DNA from: Methanobacteriota archaeon
GTDB lineage: Archaea > Thermoplasmatota > Poseidoniia > Poseidoniales > Poseidoniaceae
Assembly: GCA_029979405.1 (NCBI GenBank)
Contig: JAPOHM010000055.1
Span: 1 to 8,432 of the forward strand
Length of the DNA: 8,432 nt
Direction of reading: 5' to 3'
Made by a program: the position numbers and the translations under genes. The notes beneath the pieces are model-generated. The model saw only the letters and a program-made list of their open reading frames with translations. It searched no databases and had not been told where the DNA came from. Of the stretch, positions 1-5,995 are shown piece after piece (within the stretch, counting starts at the first letter, position 1; each line of letters opens with the position of its first letter).

Positions 1-153
1 ATACAGGCTGTGAAAAAAATCGAATCAGAAACAGATTGTAAGGTAGTTGCAGTCATCAGTATTTTAGATAGGGAAGAAGGAGGCAAAGAAGCATTTGAAT
101 CTGAAGGAATTCGCTTCGAAAGTCTACTTAGCAGAACCGACATCTCAGGGTGA
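1..153 (+). CDS. pyrE: Orotate phosphoribosyltransferase, C-terminal end (partial)
   Basis: Only the last 50 codons are present; the 5' part lies outside the window and the gene ends at TGA 151-153. The frame has no stop and reads as an amphipathic helix (AVKKIESE), a beta strand (KVVAVISIL) and then DREEGG, followed by a short tail ending LLSRTDISG. The strand plus DREEGG and the closing FESLLSRTDI segment match the C-terminus of orotate phosphoribosyltransferase, which joins orotate to PRPP to make orotidine monophosphate in cytosolic pyrimidine synthesis. The catalytic PRPP-binding part is not visible, so another type I phosphoribosyltransferase cannot be excluded. The stop codon lies inside the likely ribosome binding site of the following methyltransferase gene, which suggests co-transcription. 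Confidence 0.8.
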   Translation: MQAVKKIESETDCKVVAVISILDREEGGKEAFESEGIRFESLLSRTDISG

Positions 154-160
154 TTTTTTG
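148..160 (+). promoter_or_regulatory. Ribosome binding site deciding a TTG start
   Basis: GGGTGAT (148-154) is followed by three bases and TTG at 158. The same arrangement, AGGTGAT plus three bases plus GTG, starts rpoD at 3053, and GGAGGTGA precedes uS11. The core overlaps the pyrE stop codon. This favours TTG 158 over an upstream in-frame TTG at 95, which would lie 59 bases inside the pyrE coding region and has no such site. A TTG at 164 is a less well spaced alternative. Confidence 0.6.
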
Positions 161-1372
161 GAATTGAATCCTAAAGAGGCAATTTTGACAACTAATACAG
201 TTCAAGACTCATCTGCTCCTAAAGGACTTGAGTTTCAATTTGCAGAAGGAGCTAAGCCGTTGGCTACACCATGGCAGGTTGCGACTGAAAGAGCAAAAAT
301 GATTAGAAAAATAGGTCTTCCAGATGGAATAATTCTCGACCCTGCATGTGGGAGTGGGATACAACTATCCGCATATTGTGCAATGCTGAGTAGAAAGGGG
401 GTTGGAATAGAGCTACATGACGAAACGGCGAACGCGGCTTGCGCCAATTTAGCACGAGTTGCAAAACACGGTTTTGGAGAAAATTTACTTGAATCGAAAA
501 TATTTATAGCAGACGGGACCAAAGGCGAAACCGGTTACAAAGTCGCCCTTTTACACCTCGACCCTGCTCGGCCCAGAAATTCTAGGACGCATAGTTTGAA
601 TGAAATGCAACCATCGATTGACTCAGTGTTATCTGCGTGGAAAGATAGCCTTCAAACGACCGAAAAGGGGCCAGCGATACTTCTCGACTTATCTCCGAGA
701 TTGAGTGATGAGCAGAGAAAAGAGGTCGAAAAAATCGTAGATTCGTTTTGGCCAAGTATAGGGAAAACCTGGGTTTGGACAAGTAGAGGAGGCGGTCGAA
801 TTGACAGACTTTCCTTGTGGATTGGCCAAATTTCGCTAAAGGGAGTCTCAAGAAGATTTGTTAGAATACCGCCCGATTTCAAAATCAAACCTCTTATCTT
901 GGATGGGGAATATGTTGAAATCACCCAACAAAGGAAACTTCCGAGAAGGGGAGATTACGTAACAATTCTAGATTCAGCGTTGGTAGAGTCTGGGCTTGCT
1001 CACATTTTCGTATCGAATGCTACAACAGGTCAAGACACGAATTACAGCATAATTTCGGGAAGAAGACCTCAACTCCATCATTCTGGTGAATTTGAGATTA
1101 AAACGGATACTGAAAACTTGCTTGTACAGGCTTCTGGTAAGATTGTTAAGTTAATTCATTGCGAATTAACCGAAGAGGAAATCCCAGCGATAGTAGAGGC
1201 GGCAAGAGAGTACGGATTTGGAAAATTAACAATAAGGGTTCCAGTCTCTCCCAACTTACATCCAAAACTTCAGGGGAGTCTCGACAGACAATTGGCGGCA
1301 ACGGGTGGCCGGAACACCGGTTTTTTGGCAAAGCAACCTGAGGATAAGATGTTGTTACTTTGTTTGGAATGA
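158..1372 (+). CDS. Class I SAM-dependent methyltransferase with C-terminal THUMP-like domain
   Basis: The protein has about 404 residues if started at TTG 158. Residues 61-67 read DPACGSG, the glycine-rich SAM-binding motif I, followed by an acidic strand end (VGIELHDE, residues 82-89). Motif IV is present as LDPARP (residues 134-139), where N6- or guanosine-methylating relatives have (D/N)PP(Y/F). A further strand LLDLSP falls at about 175-180. The last 75 or so residues, with TGGRNTGF near the end, resemble the THUMP-like domain attached to a poorly characterised methyltransferase family found in bacteria and archaea. This suggests RNA binding and modification, but the substrate is unknown and the enzyme is not assigned to any named tRNA or rRNA site. 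It follows pyrE by 4 bases, so it is probably in the same transcript. An in-frame extension to TTG 95 is possible but overlaps pyrE. Confidence 0.75.
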   Translation: MELNPKEAILTTNTVQDSSAPKGLEFQFAEGAKPLATPWQVATERAKMIRKIGLPDGIILDPACGSGIQLSAYCAMLSRKGVGIELHDETANAACANLARVAKHGFGENLLESKIFIADGTKGETGYKVALLHLDPARPRNSRTHSLNEMQPSIDSVLSAWKDSLQTTEKGPAILLDLSPRLSDEQRKEVEKIVDSFWPSIGKTWVWTSRGGGRIDRLSLWIGQISLKGVSRRFVRIPPDFKIKPLILDGEYVEITQQRKLPRRGDYVTILDSALVESGLAHIFVSNATTGQDTNYSIISGRRPQLHHSGEFEIKTDTENLLVQASGKIVKLIHCELTEEEIPAIVEAAREYGFGKLTIRVPVSPNLHPKLQGSLDRQLAATGGRNTGFLAKQPEDKMLLLCLE

Positions 1373-1521
1373 CGAATGGCTTATAGTACTCCGATTAGAC
1401 TGTGTGAAAAACCCCGATTTGAGGCGCAGTCTCGCGAATGGTCAATCGCGGTCTTGATATAGGGGTGGTTTGTCGGGAACTCGCTCGACATCATGTTGTA
1501 CGCGTTTTCAGGTGAAATGGA
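1373..1521 (+). promoter_or_regulatory. Probable promoter and leader of the uS13 operon
   Basis: This 149-base gap precedes a four-gene operon and is the only large space before it. TATA-like candidates are TTATAGTA (1381-1388) and TTGATATAG (1454-1462); neither is a strong archaeal TATA box. Two small inverted repeats are visible: CGCGA 1433-1437 with TCGCG 1446-1450, and TGTCG 1471-1475 with CGACA 1486-1490. If transcription starts from the first candidate both hairpins would be in the mRNA leader; from the second, mostly not. A GGTGA site at 1511-1515 lies six bases before the uS13 ATG. I found no open frame worth calling here. Confidence 0.35.
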
Positions 1522-1983
1522 ATGGCAAATGAACAGGAATTGGGAGATGACTTTTCCTACATGCTCCGCATGGCAGATACTGACATTGACGGTCTAAAAC
1601 CGCTCAGAACTGCATTAACTGCAGTAAAGGGAATTGGAAATAGAACTGCCGTAAACATCTGTAACATTACAGGGTTCGATCCCTCGCTGAAAGCTGGTTT
1701 CCTAAATGCTGGTCAACAAGAAGAACTACGTCAAGCAATCGATGATTATGCTCAAAACGTTCCACTGTGGATGCTAAATCGCCAAAGAGATTTGGAATCT
1801 GGAGATGAATTGCATCTTGCAGGACAGGACTTGAAACTAATGCACGAAGACGACATCTCAAGACTTCGTTCCATCAAGTGCTACAGAGGAATTAGACACG
1901 CAGGAGGACACAAAGTACGTGGACAGCGTGGCCGTTCCAACGGAAGATTTGGATTAACTCTCGGAGTACAGAGGAAGAAGTGA
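1522..1983 (+). CDS. rps13: Small ribosomal subunit protein uS13 (archaeal S13)
   Basis: This 153-residue protein has the usual length for archaeal uS13. The N-terminal helix-two-turn-helix region contains KGIGNRTAVNICNITGF (residues 36-52). The C-terminal part has IKCYRGIRHAGGHKVRGQRG (residues 118-137) and a basic tail ending GVQRKK, which in the 30S head reaches towards the P-site tRNA and contacts the 50S subunit. The ATG at 1522 is set by GGTGA at 1511-1515. An ATG at 1517 is in another frame and can be ignored. It is the first gene of the operon and is followed 14 bases later by uS4, the normal archaeal order. Confidence 0.97.
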   Translation: MANEQELGDDFSYMLRMADTDIDGLKPLRTALTAVKGIGNRTAVNICNITGFDPSLKAGFLNAGQQEELRQAIDDYAQNVPLWMLNRQRDLESGDELHLAGQDLKLMHEDDISRLRSIKCYRGIRHAGGHKVRGQRGRSNGRFGLTLGVQRKK

Positions 1984-1997
1984 TTGAGGGATAGATT

Positions 1998-2657
1998 ATG
2001 GGGCATCCAAAGTTTTCTCGACCAAAATACGACACACCACCACATCCATGGAAAGCCGACAGGATTGAAGAAGAGCATGCAATTAAGGCTAATCACGGTC
2101 TAAAGAACATGACTGAAATTTGGAAGGCTAAGTCTGCGCTAAGAAGAATGCGAAGACAAGCGATGAAGCTGATCGGTAGAGTAGACACTTCAGAAGGCCA
2201 CTACTTGAGAGAGAAGGAAGCTATGCTATCATCTCTGTACAGAAAAGGATTGATTACAAGCGATGCAATTCTTGACGACATACTTTCACTTTCCGCAGAA
2301 GACATCCTAAACAGGAGACTTCAAGCACAAGTTTACTACAAAGGATTTGCATGCTCAATGAAGCAGGCAAGACAACTTGTAGTACACGGACAAATTTGCA
2401 TTGGCAACCAGAAGGTTACAATTCCATCTTACCCTGTCTCAAGGGATGAAGAAGAAATGATTCAATATCATCCACGCTCCAACCTAAATGATGAAAATCA
2501 CGTCATTAGACAAACCATCGCTGGAGTTAGAGAATCAGCAACTTATGAGGATGAAGAATCCGACCCGGAATTCTCACAATCAGACGCTACCGCTGTAAAT
2601 GAATCAGCGGAAGAAGCCCCTTCAGCAGAAGACACGGTTCCTGGAGGTGACGAATGA
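1998..2657 (+). CDS. rps4: Small ribosomal subunit protein uS4 with acidic C-terminal tail
   Basis: This is the primary 16S rRNA-binding protein of the 30S body. The N-terminal part (MGHPKFSRPKYDTPPHPW) and the helical block around ALRRMRRQAMKLIGR (residues 47-61) are typical of archaeal S4. The S4 RNA-binding domain spans about residues 106-170, with RRLQAQVYYKGFACSMKQAR at 107-126 and VHGQICIGNQKV at 129-140. At 219 residues it is longer than the roughly 170-200 usual in archaea. The extra length is a tail (about 181-219) with 14 Asp or Glu and no Lys, Arg or His. The ATG at 1998 sits 14 bases after the uS13 stop with a weak GAGGGAT upstream. The stop TGA overlaps the start of uS11. Confidence 0.96.
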   Translation: MGHPKFSRPKYDTPPHPWKADRIEEEHAIKANHGLKNMTEIWKAKSALRRMRRQAMKLIGRVDTSEGHYLREKEAMLSSLYRKGLITSDAILDDILSLSAEDILNRRLQAQVYYKGFACSMKQARQLVVHGQICIGNQKVTIPSYPVSRDEEEMIQYHPRSNLNDENHVIRQTIAGVRESATYEDEESDPEFSQSDATAVNESAEEAPSAEDTVPGGDE

Positions 2658-2659
2658 TG
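2643..2659 (+). promoter_or_regulatory. Strong Shine-Dalgarno and overlapping stop/start of uS4 and uS11
   Basis: GGAGGTGA (2643-2650), a full match to the anti-Shine-Dalgarno end of archaeal 16S rRNA, lies in the last codons of uS4. It precedes ATG at 2654 by three bases and a second ATG at 2657 by six. The first ATG overlaps the uS4 stop TGA (2655-2657), so translation of the two proteins is probably coupled. Either ATG could be the true start, a difference of one Met. Confidence 0.8.
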
Positions 2660-3037
2660 CGCAAGGCTATCGTAAACATTTTCTCCAGTTACAACAATGT
2701 TCTACTTACCGCTACCGACCTTACAGGTGCTGAAACAATAGCAACCTGCTCTGGCGGACAAGTGGTAAAATCCTCAAAGGATTCTGGTGGGCAATTCGCT
2801 GCAACAAGAGCAGCGGAAAGGATGGCTGATTCACTGAAGGAGAAAGAATTTAGCCAAGTCATCGTGAAATACAGAGGACCTGGAGGAAACAAATCCAACA
2901 ACACAGGGCCTGGTGCACAAGCAGCAATCAGGGCTCTAACCCGTGCGGGTGTGACAGTTACAAGAATCGAAGATGTAACTCCAATCGCACACGATGGTAC
3001 CAAGAAAAAGGGCGGTCGACGTGGTCGACGTGTCTGA
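2654..3037 (+). CDS. rps11: Small ribosomal subunit protein uS11 (archaeal S11)
   Basis: At 127 residues the protein has the normal archaeal uS11 length. It has the conserved N-terminal strand pattern FSSYNNVLLTATDLTGAET (residues 10-28), the GPGAQAAIRALTRAG block (85-99), RIEDVTPIAHDG (104-115) and the very basic end KKKGGRRGRRV. In the ribosome it lies in the 30S platform near the E site and mRNA exit region and binds the 16S rRNA central domain. It overlaps the uS4 stop codon by 4 bases and is followed by rpoD after 15 bases, the standard archaeal order. Nothing is unusual apart from the doubled start ATG. Confidence 0.97.
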   Translation: MMRKAIVNIFSSYNNVLLTATDLTGAETIATCSGGQVVKSSKDSGGQFAATRAAERMADSLKEKEFSQVIVKYRGPGGNKSNNTGPGAQAAIRALTRAGVTVTRIEDVTPIAHDGTKKKGGRRGRRV

Positions 3038-3052
3038 TTTAGAGGTGATATT

Positions 3053-3979
3053 GTGAAAGCAGAAATTGTAAAGGGATGGCCTAAAGATAACCAAATTAGA
3101 ATTCTATTGTCGGATACAAACGCTGCTCAGGTTAACAGCCTAAGGAGAGCAATAATCGCCGATGTGCCGAAAATGGCAATCACAAAAGTTCGATTTGAAC
3201 AAGGTGTAACTCAAGACGAAAGCGGTGAATATATCGAATCCGTTAACGTACTTTCTGATGAAGTACTTTCTCACAGATTAGCAATGATACCAGTTCCTAC
3301 TTTCTTAGAAGAATTCGTTTTCCCAGAAGACGACCCTAACAATGAAAACGTTCCTGAAGACCAGTGGGGCTCTCCCCTATCACAGATAATTTACCATTTA
3401 AGCAAGAAAGGTCCAGCTACTGATTCTGATGAAAAACTAATCACAGTTTATGCTGAAGACCTTAATGTTCTCGGTGAAACTAAGTTACAAATTAAAGACG
3501 AGCACAAGAAAATCCCAATCACGGTTTTGTCAAAGGGTCAATACCTTGAGTTATACGCTTACGCAACACTCGGAAGAGGCAGAGACCACGCCAAGTGGAG
3601 TCCAGCAGCGGCAGTAACCTTCCAACCTCGCCAAAAGGCAGTTCTAAAGAACGCAACCAAGGCAAAGGTTCTGTTTGAGTTAAACCTTGAATCAAACTCC
3701 GGAAGAAAAATTGAATCTGGTATGTTCAAGAATAAAGAATGTACAGATGTGGATGCAGTACTCGACTTGGAGAAGGCACTTCATCAAGTTGGATACGGAA
3801 CTGGAAGAGAGGAAGCATTTGCAGACGCTATTGTAATGGAAGACATTCCTGGAGAATATGTATTCTCCTTCGAATCAGATGGATCTCTTGCGCCTGAAGA
3901 AATATTCAATCGTGCATGCCAAGAATTAGTTTCACGCTTCGATAAGATTTCTGGAGAAATCGATATCGCTCTAGCATGA
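3053..3979 (+). CDS. rpo3: DNA-directed RNA polymerase subunit D (RpoD/Rpo3), lacking Fe-S cysteines
   Basis: This subunit, homologous to bacterial alpha N-terminal domain and eukaryotic Rpb3/AC40, pairs with subunit L to nucleate assembly of the archaeal polymerase. The 308-residue protein starts at GTG 3053 behind AGGTGAT (3042-3049 area). It shows NSLRRAIIADVPKMAI (residues 28-43), the LSDEVLSHRLAMIPV block (67-81), and LGRGRDHAKWSPAAAVTF (173-190), followed by the inserted domain (about 195-245) and the C-terminal dimerisation helix (EEIFNRACQELVSRFDKI). The insert holds one Cys (230), so it cannot carry the 4Fe-4S cluster seen in some archaeal D subunits. The loop after residue 83 is acidic and also lacks cysteines. 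It is the last gene of the ribosomal protein cluster here. Confidence 0.96.
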   Translation: MKAEIVKGWPKDNQIRILLSDTNAAQVNSLRRAIIADVPKMAITKVRFEQGVTQDESGEYIESVNVLSDEVLSHRLAMIPVPTFLEEFVFPEDDPNNENVPEDQWGSPLSQIIYHLSKKGPATDSDEKLITVYAEDLNVLGETKLQIKDEHKKIPITVLSKGQYLELYAYATLGRGRDHAKWSPAAAVTFQPRQKAVLKNATKAKVLFELNLESNSGRKIESGMFKNKECTDVDAVLDLEKALHQVGYGTGREEAFADAIVMEDIPGEYVFSFESDGSLAPEEIFNRACQELVSRFDKISGEIDIALA

Positions 3980-4037
3980 AACCATAAAGTCAAATCATCA
4001 TAATTTTGATGTTCTGATTTGTTCTACCGGTGTCATA
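3980..4037 (+). terminator. Possible U-rich terminator between rpoD and pantoate kinase
   Basis: The 58-base gap contains a T-rich stretch on the plus strand (about 4001-4025), with runs TTTT at 4004-4007 and TTT at 4018-4020. A weak hairpin CATCA 3996-4000 with TGATG 4007-4011 overlaps it. Archaeal terminators are often simple U-rich tracts, so partial termination after rpoD is plausible, but the signal is weak. GGTG (4029-4032), five bases before the next ATG, provides a ribosome binding site for the kinase gene. Confidence 0.3.
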
Positions 4038-4955
4038 ATGGATGGAATTTCAGTTCATGTAGGGGGTCATGTAACCCTATTATTTTCCATACATTCAGAT
4101 TCAATATTGCCACGAAATCAAGGGTCTAAAGGTGCAGGACTCTGTCTTGAGCATGGAGTTTTGGTACAAGTTAGATTGGCTGAAAACGAGGATCAATTCG
4201 TAATCAACGATATACATGGGGAGCAATTAGAATTGGAGAATAGTTTGTATGTCGATCTTCTTGACGCGTTTAGAAACTTATTCAATATTTCACAAAATGT
4301 TAGAATTGAAATCGACCTCCAATTGCCCTTATCACAAGGATTCGGGATGTCAGCCGCTGGACTTTTAGCGACTAGTTTTGCCTTAGGAGAATTGTTCGAC
4401 AAAGGGGATGAAGGCCAATTAGCGCGATTAGCGCACCGTATCGAGAGAGAACACTCCAGTGGGCTGGGGGACGTACTTGGACTATGGGCTGGAGGGTGTG
4501 CTCTGAGAACTTTTCCCGGTTGTCCACCAATACCGGGAGAGGTAAGAGGATTCTCAGTAGGTTGTCCAGCATTACTGGTTTGGGACCTAGAAAAAAGCAA
4601 ACACACCTCATACTACATCAATGACAAAAACTGGAAAAAATCAATAACAGCAGCGGGAGAATCGATTGTAAATTATTTGAAACAATTTGATTGGGAGCCA
4701 ACTATTTGGCAGTTATTGTTACAACAAGCAGATAATTTTGCAATTCACTCAGGCCTGCTAAATGAGCCAGAGAGAGCAAATTTGTATTCCGTTGTTTACG
4801 AAAATTTAGAGGAAAACATGAGTTGCCATCTCTGTATGTTGGGGACCTCAATCATTGTGCTGCCAAGTACCTTGGGAGAAGACACAGATTTCACAGAGTT
4901 AGGTGAAAAGATGTCTTCTTTTGGATTCGGAGTCGCTCACACATTTATTCAGTGA
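4038..4955 (+). CDS. Pantoate kinase (archaeal GHMP-family kinase, CoA synthesis)
   Basis: This GHMP-superfamily kinase of 305 residues matches archaeal pantoate kinase, which phosphorylates pantoate to 4-phosphopantoate with ATP. Phosphopantothenate synthetase then adds beta-alanine, replacing the bacterial and eukaryotic route through pantothenate kinase. Visible features are GGHVTLLFSIH (residues 9-19) near the N-terminus, GSKGAGLCLEHG (29-40), the ATP-binding GHMP motif PLSQGFGMSAAG (97-108), EHSSGLGDVLG (138-148), and the family-specific GGCALRTFPGCPP (152-164). Motif 3 is MLGTSIIVL (267-275). The start ATG has GGTG five bases upstream. The 3' end overlaps the convergent TPD-domain gene by 11 bases. 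Unrelated GHMP kinases of the mevalonate pathway are less likely because they lack the GxRTxPGxPP-like segment. Confidence 0.88.
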   Translation: MDGISVHVGGHVTLLFSIHSDSILPRNQGSKGAGLCLEHGVLVQVRLAENEDQFVINDIHGEQLELENSLYVDLLDAFRNLFNISQNVRIEIDLQLPLSQGFGMSAAGLLATSFALGELFDKGDEGQLARLAHRIEREHSSGLGDVLGLWAGGCALRTFPGCPPIPGEVRGFSVGCPALLVWDLEKSKHTSYYINDKNWKKSITAAGESIVNYLKQFDWEPTIWQLLLQQADNFAIHSGLLNEPERANLYSVVYENLEENMSCHLCMLGTSIIVLPSTLGEDTDFTELGEKMSSFGFGVAHTFIQ

Positions 4956-5958
4956 GACTAATCAATTCCGTTAGGTCGAGTGGGCCTGAATCCAGTAATA
5001 CGGCTCCTGGTATCAGTAGATTATTGCAGAAACCATGCCTGAATACCAATGCACCTTGCCCCCATGCGTCCACATATCTGGTTGCTTGCTTAGCGATTTT
5101 CTTTCTTTGAAAATCCACATCTGCCCCATAGAAATGCTTTGCGTCTATCCAAGCAATCGGCTCACCGTTGATAGTTACGTGATCTAAAAACAACAAATCT
5201 GGAGTATTTACGGGTCTTCCGTGTTCTAACATTTGTTCCTTTACCATTTCTGATTGTTTTCTAACCCTTACTCCTTGAGATTCAAACCAATCCGCAAGTA
5301 TGTCTTCGAAAATATCAGCTCTCTCGTGAGTTTCTGATTGGTCTACGTTACTCACTCTGTCAGCACTCTCAGCCTCTTCAAACTCAGTTCTTTCTCTAGG
5401 TTTAAATTTTGATGGTGTCCTTAACGTGTCTTTTATTCTAGCTTTTGACCAACCCATCTCTTTCAAGATCACTCTGAAAATATTCATTGGTGGAAAGTCA
5501 AACCTTCTTGAGAGTTGAACTATTCCTAACCCTTCCTTATACAGTTTCAACATCATCTTACCTTTCGCTTGCAATCTGCCATGGGAATACACAGTTTTTT
5601 GCTGTAACAAAGCGCTTCGAAGAGACAACGCCTGGTCTAGAGTCATATCAAGGTCTTTCACTAATTTCCCAATCTCATCTACTCTTTGATCATCCAACCA
5701 ACCAAATTCGCCCTTGCGAACGACCAGTTTTGCAAGCTTTTGTTCGGTCTTTAGAGGGACAGGATTGTTTTTCCATTCGAAAGAATGAGATTCTGGTGTT
5801 TCAAAATCTTCAGGTATGCCTATTGGCAATGGGTCGATTTCAAATCTATTTTGAGCAAGGATTTTCGCATTTTCAATATATTCAGAATGACGTTTGACCA
5901 GTTCACTCTTAGGAGAGTTGCCGTGAGACGCTTTCTTGCGCTTTCGATTCTCCCCCAT
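4945..5958 (-). CDS. TPD-domain PD-(D/E)XK nuclease-like protein related to CDIN1/C15orf41
   Basis: The protein has 337 residues. The first 65 or so are charged and low in conservation. Residues 105-170 look like helix-turn-helix elements, including LKLYKEGLGIVQLSRRFDFP (137-156), which suggests nucleic acid binding. An acidic linker follows (about 185-212). The C-terminal part fits a PD-(D/E)XK nuclease fold: helix FEDILADWFESQGV (217-230), the signature NTPDLLFL (251-258), strand AWIDAKHFYGA (269-279) giving D254 and D272-x-K274, and a helix KQATRYVDAWGQGALVF (290-306). This order and the TPD and FYGA motifs match the TPD family that includes human CDIN1, mutated in congenital dyserythropoietic anaemia type I. 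Nuclease activity is an inference; the archaeal role is unknown. No clear Shine-Dalgarno precedes the ATG at 5958, so translation may be unusual or the mRNA processed. Confidence 0.82.
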   Translation of the reverse strand: MGENRKRKKASHGNSPKSELVKRHSEYIENAKILAQNRFEIDPLPIGIPEDFETPESHSFEWKNNPVPLKTEQKLAKLVVRKGEFGWLDDQRVDEIGKLVKDLDMTLDQALSLRSALLQQKTVYSHGRLQAKGKMMLKLYKEGLGIVQLSRRFDFPPMNIFRVILKEMGWSKARIKDTLRTPSKFKPRERTEFEEAESADRVSNVDQSETHERADIFEDILADWFESQGVRVRKQSEMVKEQMLEHGRPVNTPDLLFLDHVTINGEPIAWIDAKHFYGADVDFQRKKIAKQATRYVDAWGQGALVFRHGFCNNLLIPGAVLLDSGPLDLTELISLTE

Positions 5959-5995
5959 GATTTATCGTTATTGAGAGGCTCCATAGATGCACCGG

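Noticed and set aside
95..157. N-terminal extension of the methyltransferase to TTG 95
   Set aside because: It overlaps the conserved C-terminal pyrE frame and lacks a ribosome binding site, whereas TTG 158 has one at the spacing used elsewhere in the window.
1672..1683. GGGTTCGATCCC, a perfect-looking T-arm of a tRNA
   Set aside because: It codes for part of the conserved TGFDP segment of uS13, and no acceptor stem, anticodon arm or D-arm can be found around it.
3014..3031. Tandem GGTCGACGT repeat
   Set aside because: It encodes the conserved basic end GGRRGRRV of uS11 and follows from repeated Gly-Arg-Arg codons.
4193..4606. Minus-strand frame of 137 codons inside pantoate kinase
   Set aside because: It lies wholly antisense to a well-supported kinase gene and has a low-complexity Pro/Ser-rich composition with no recognisable motif.
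5487..5897. Plus-strand frame of 136 codons
   Set aside because: It is antisense to the TPD-domain gene, which has family motifs; this frame shows no domain and no ribosome site.
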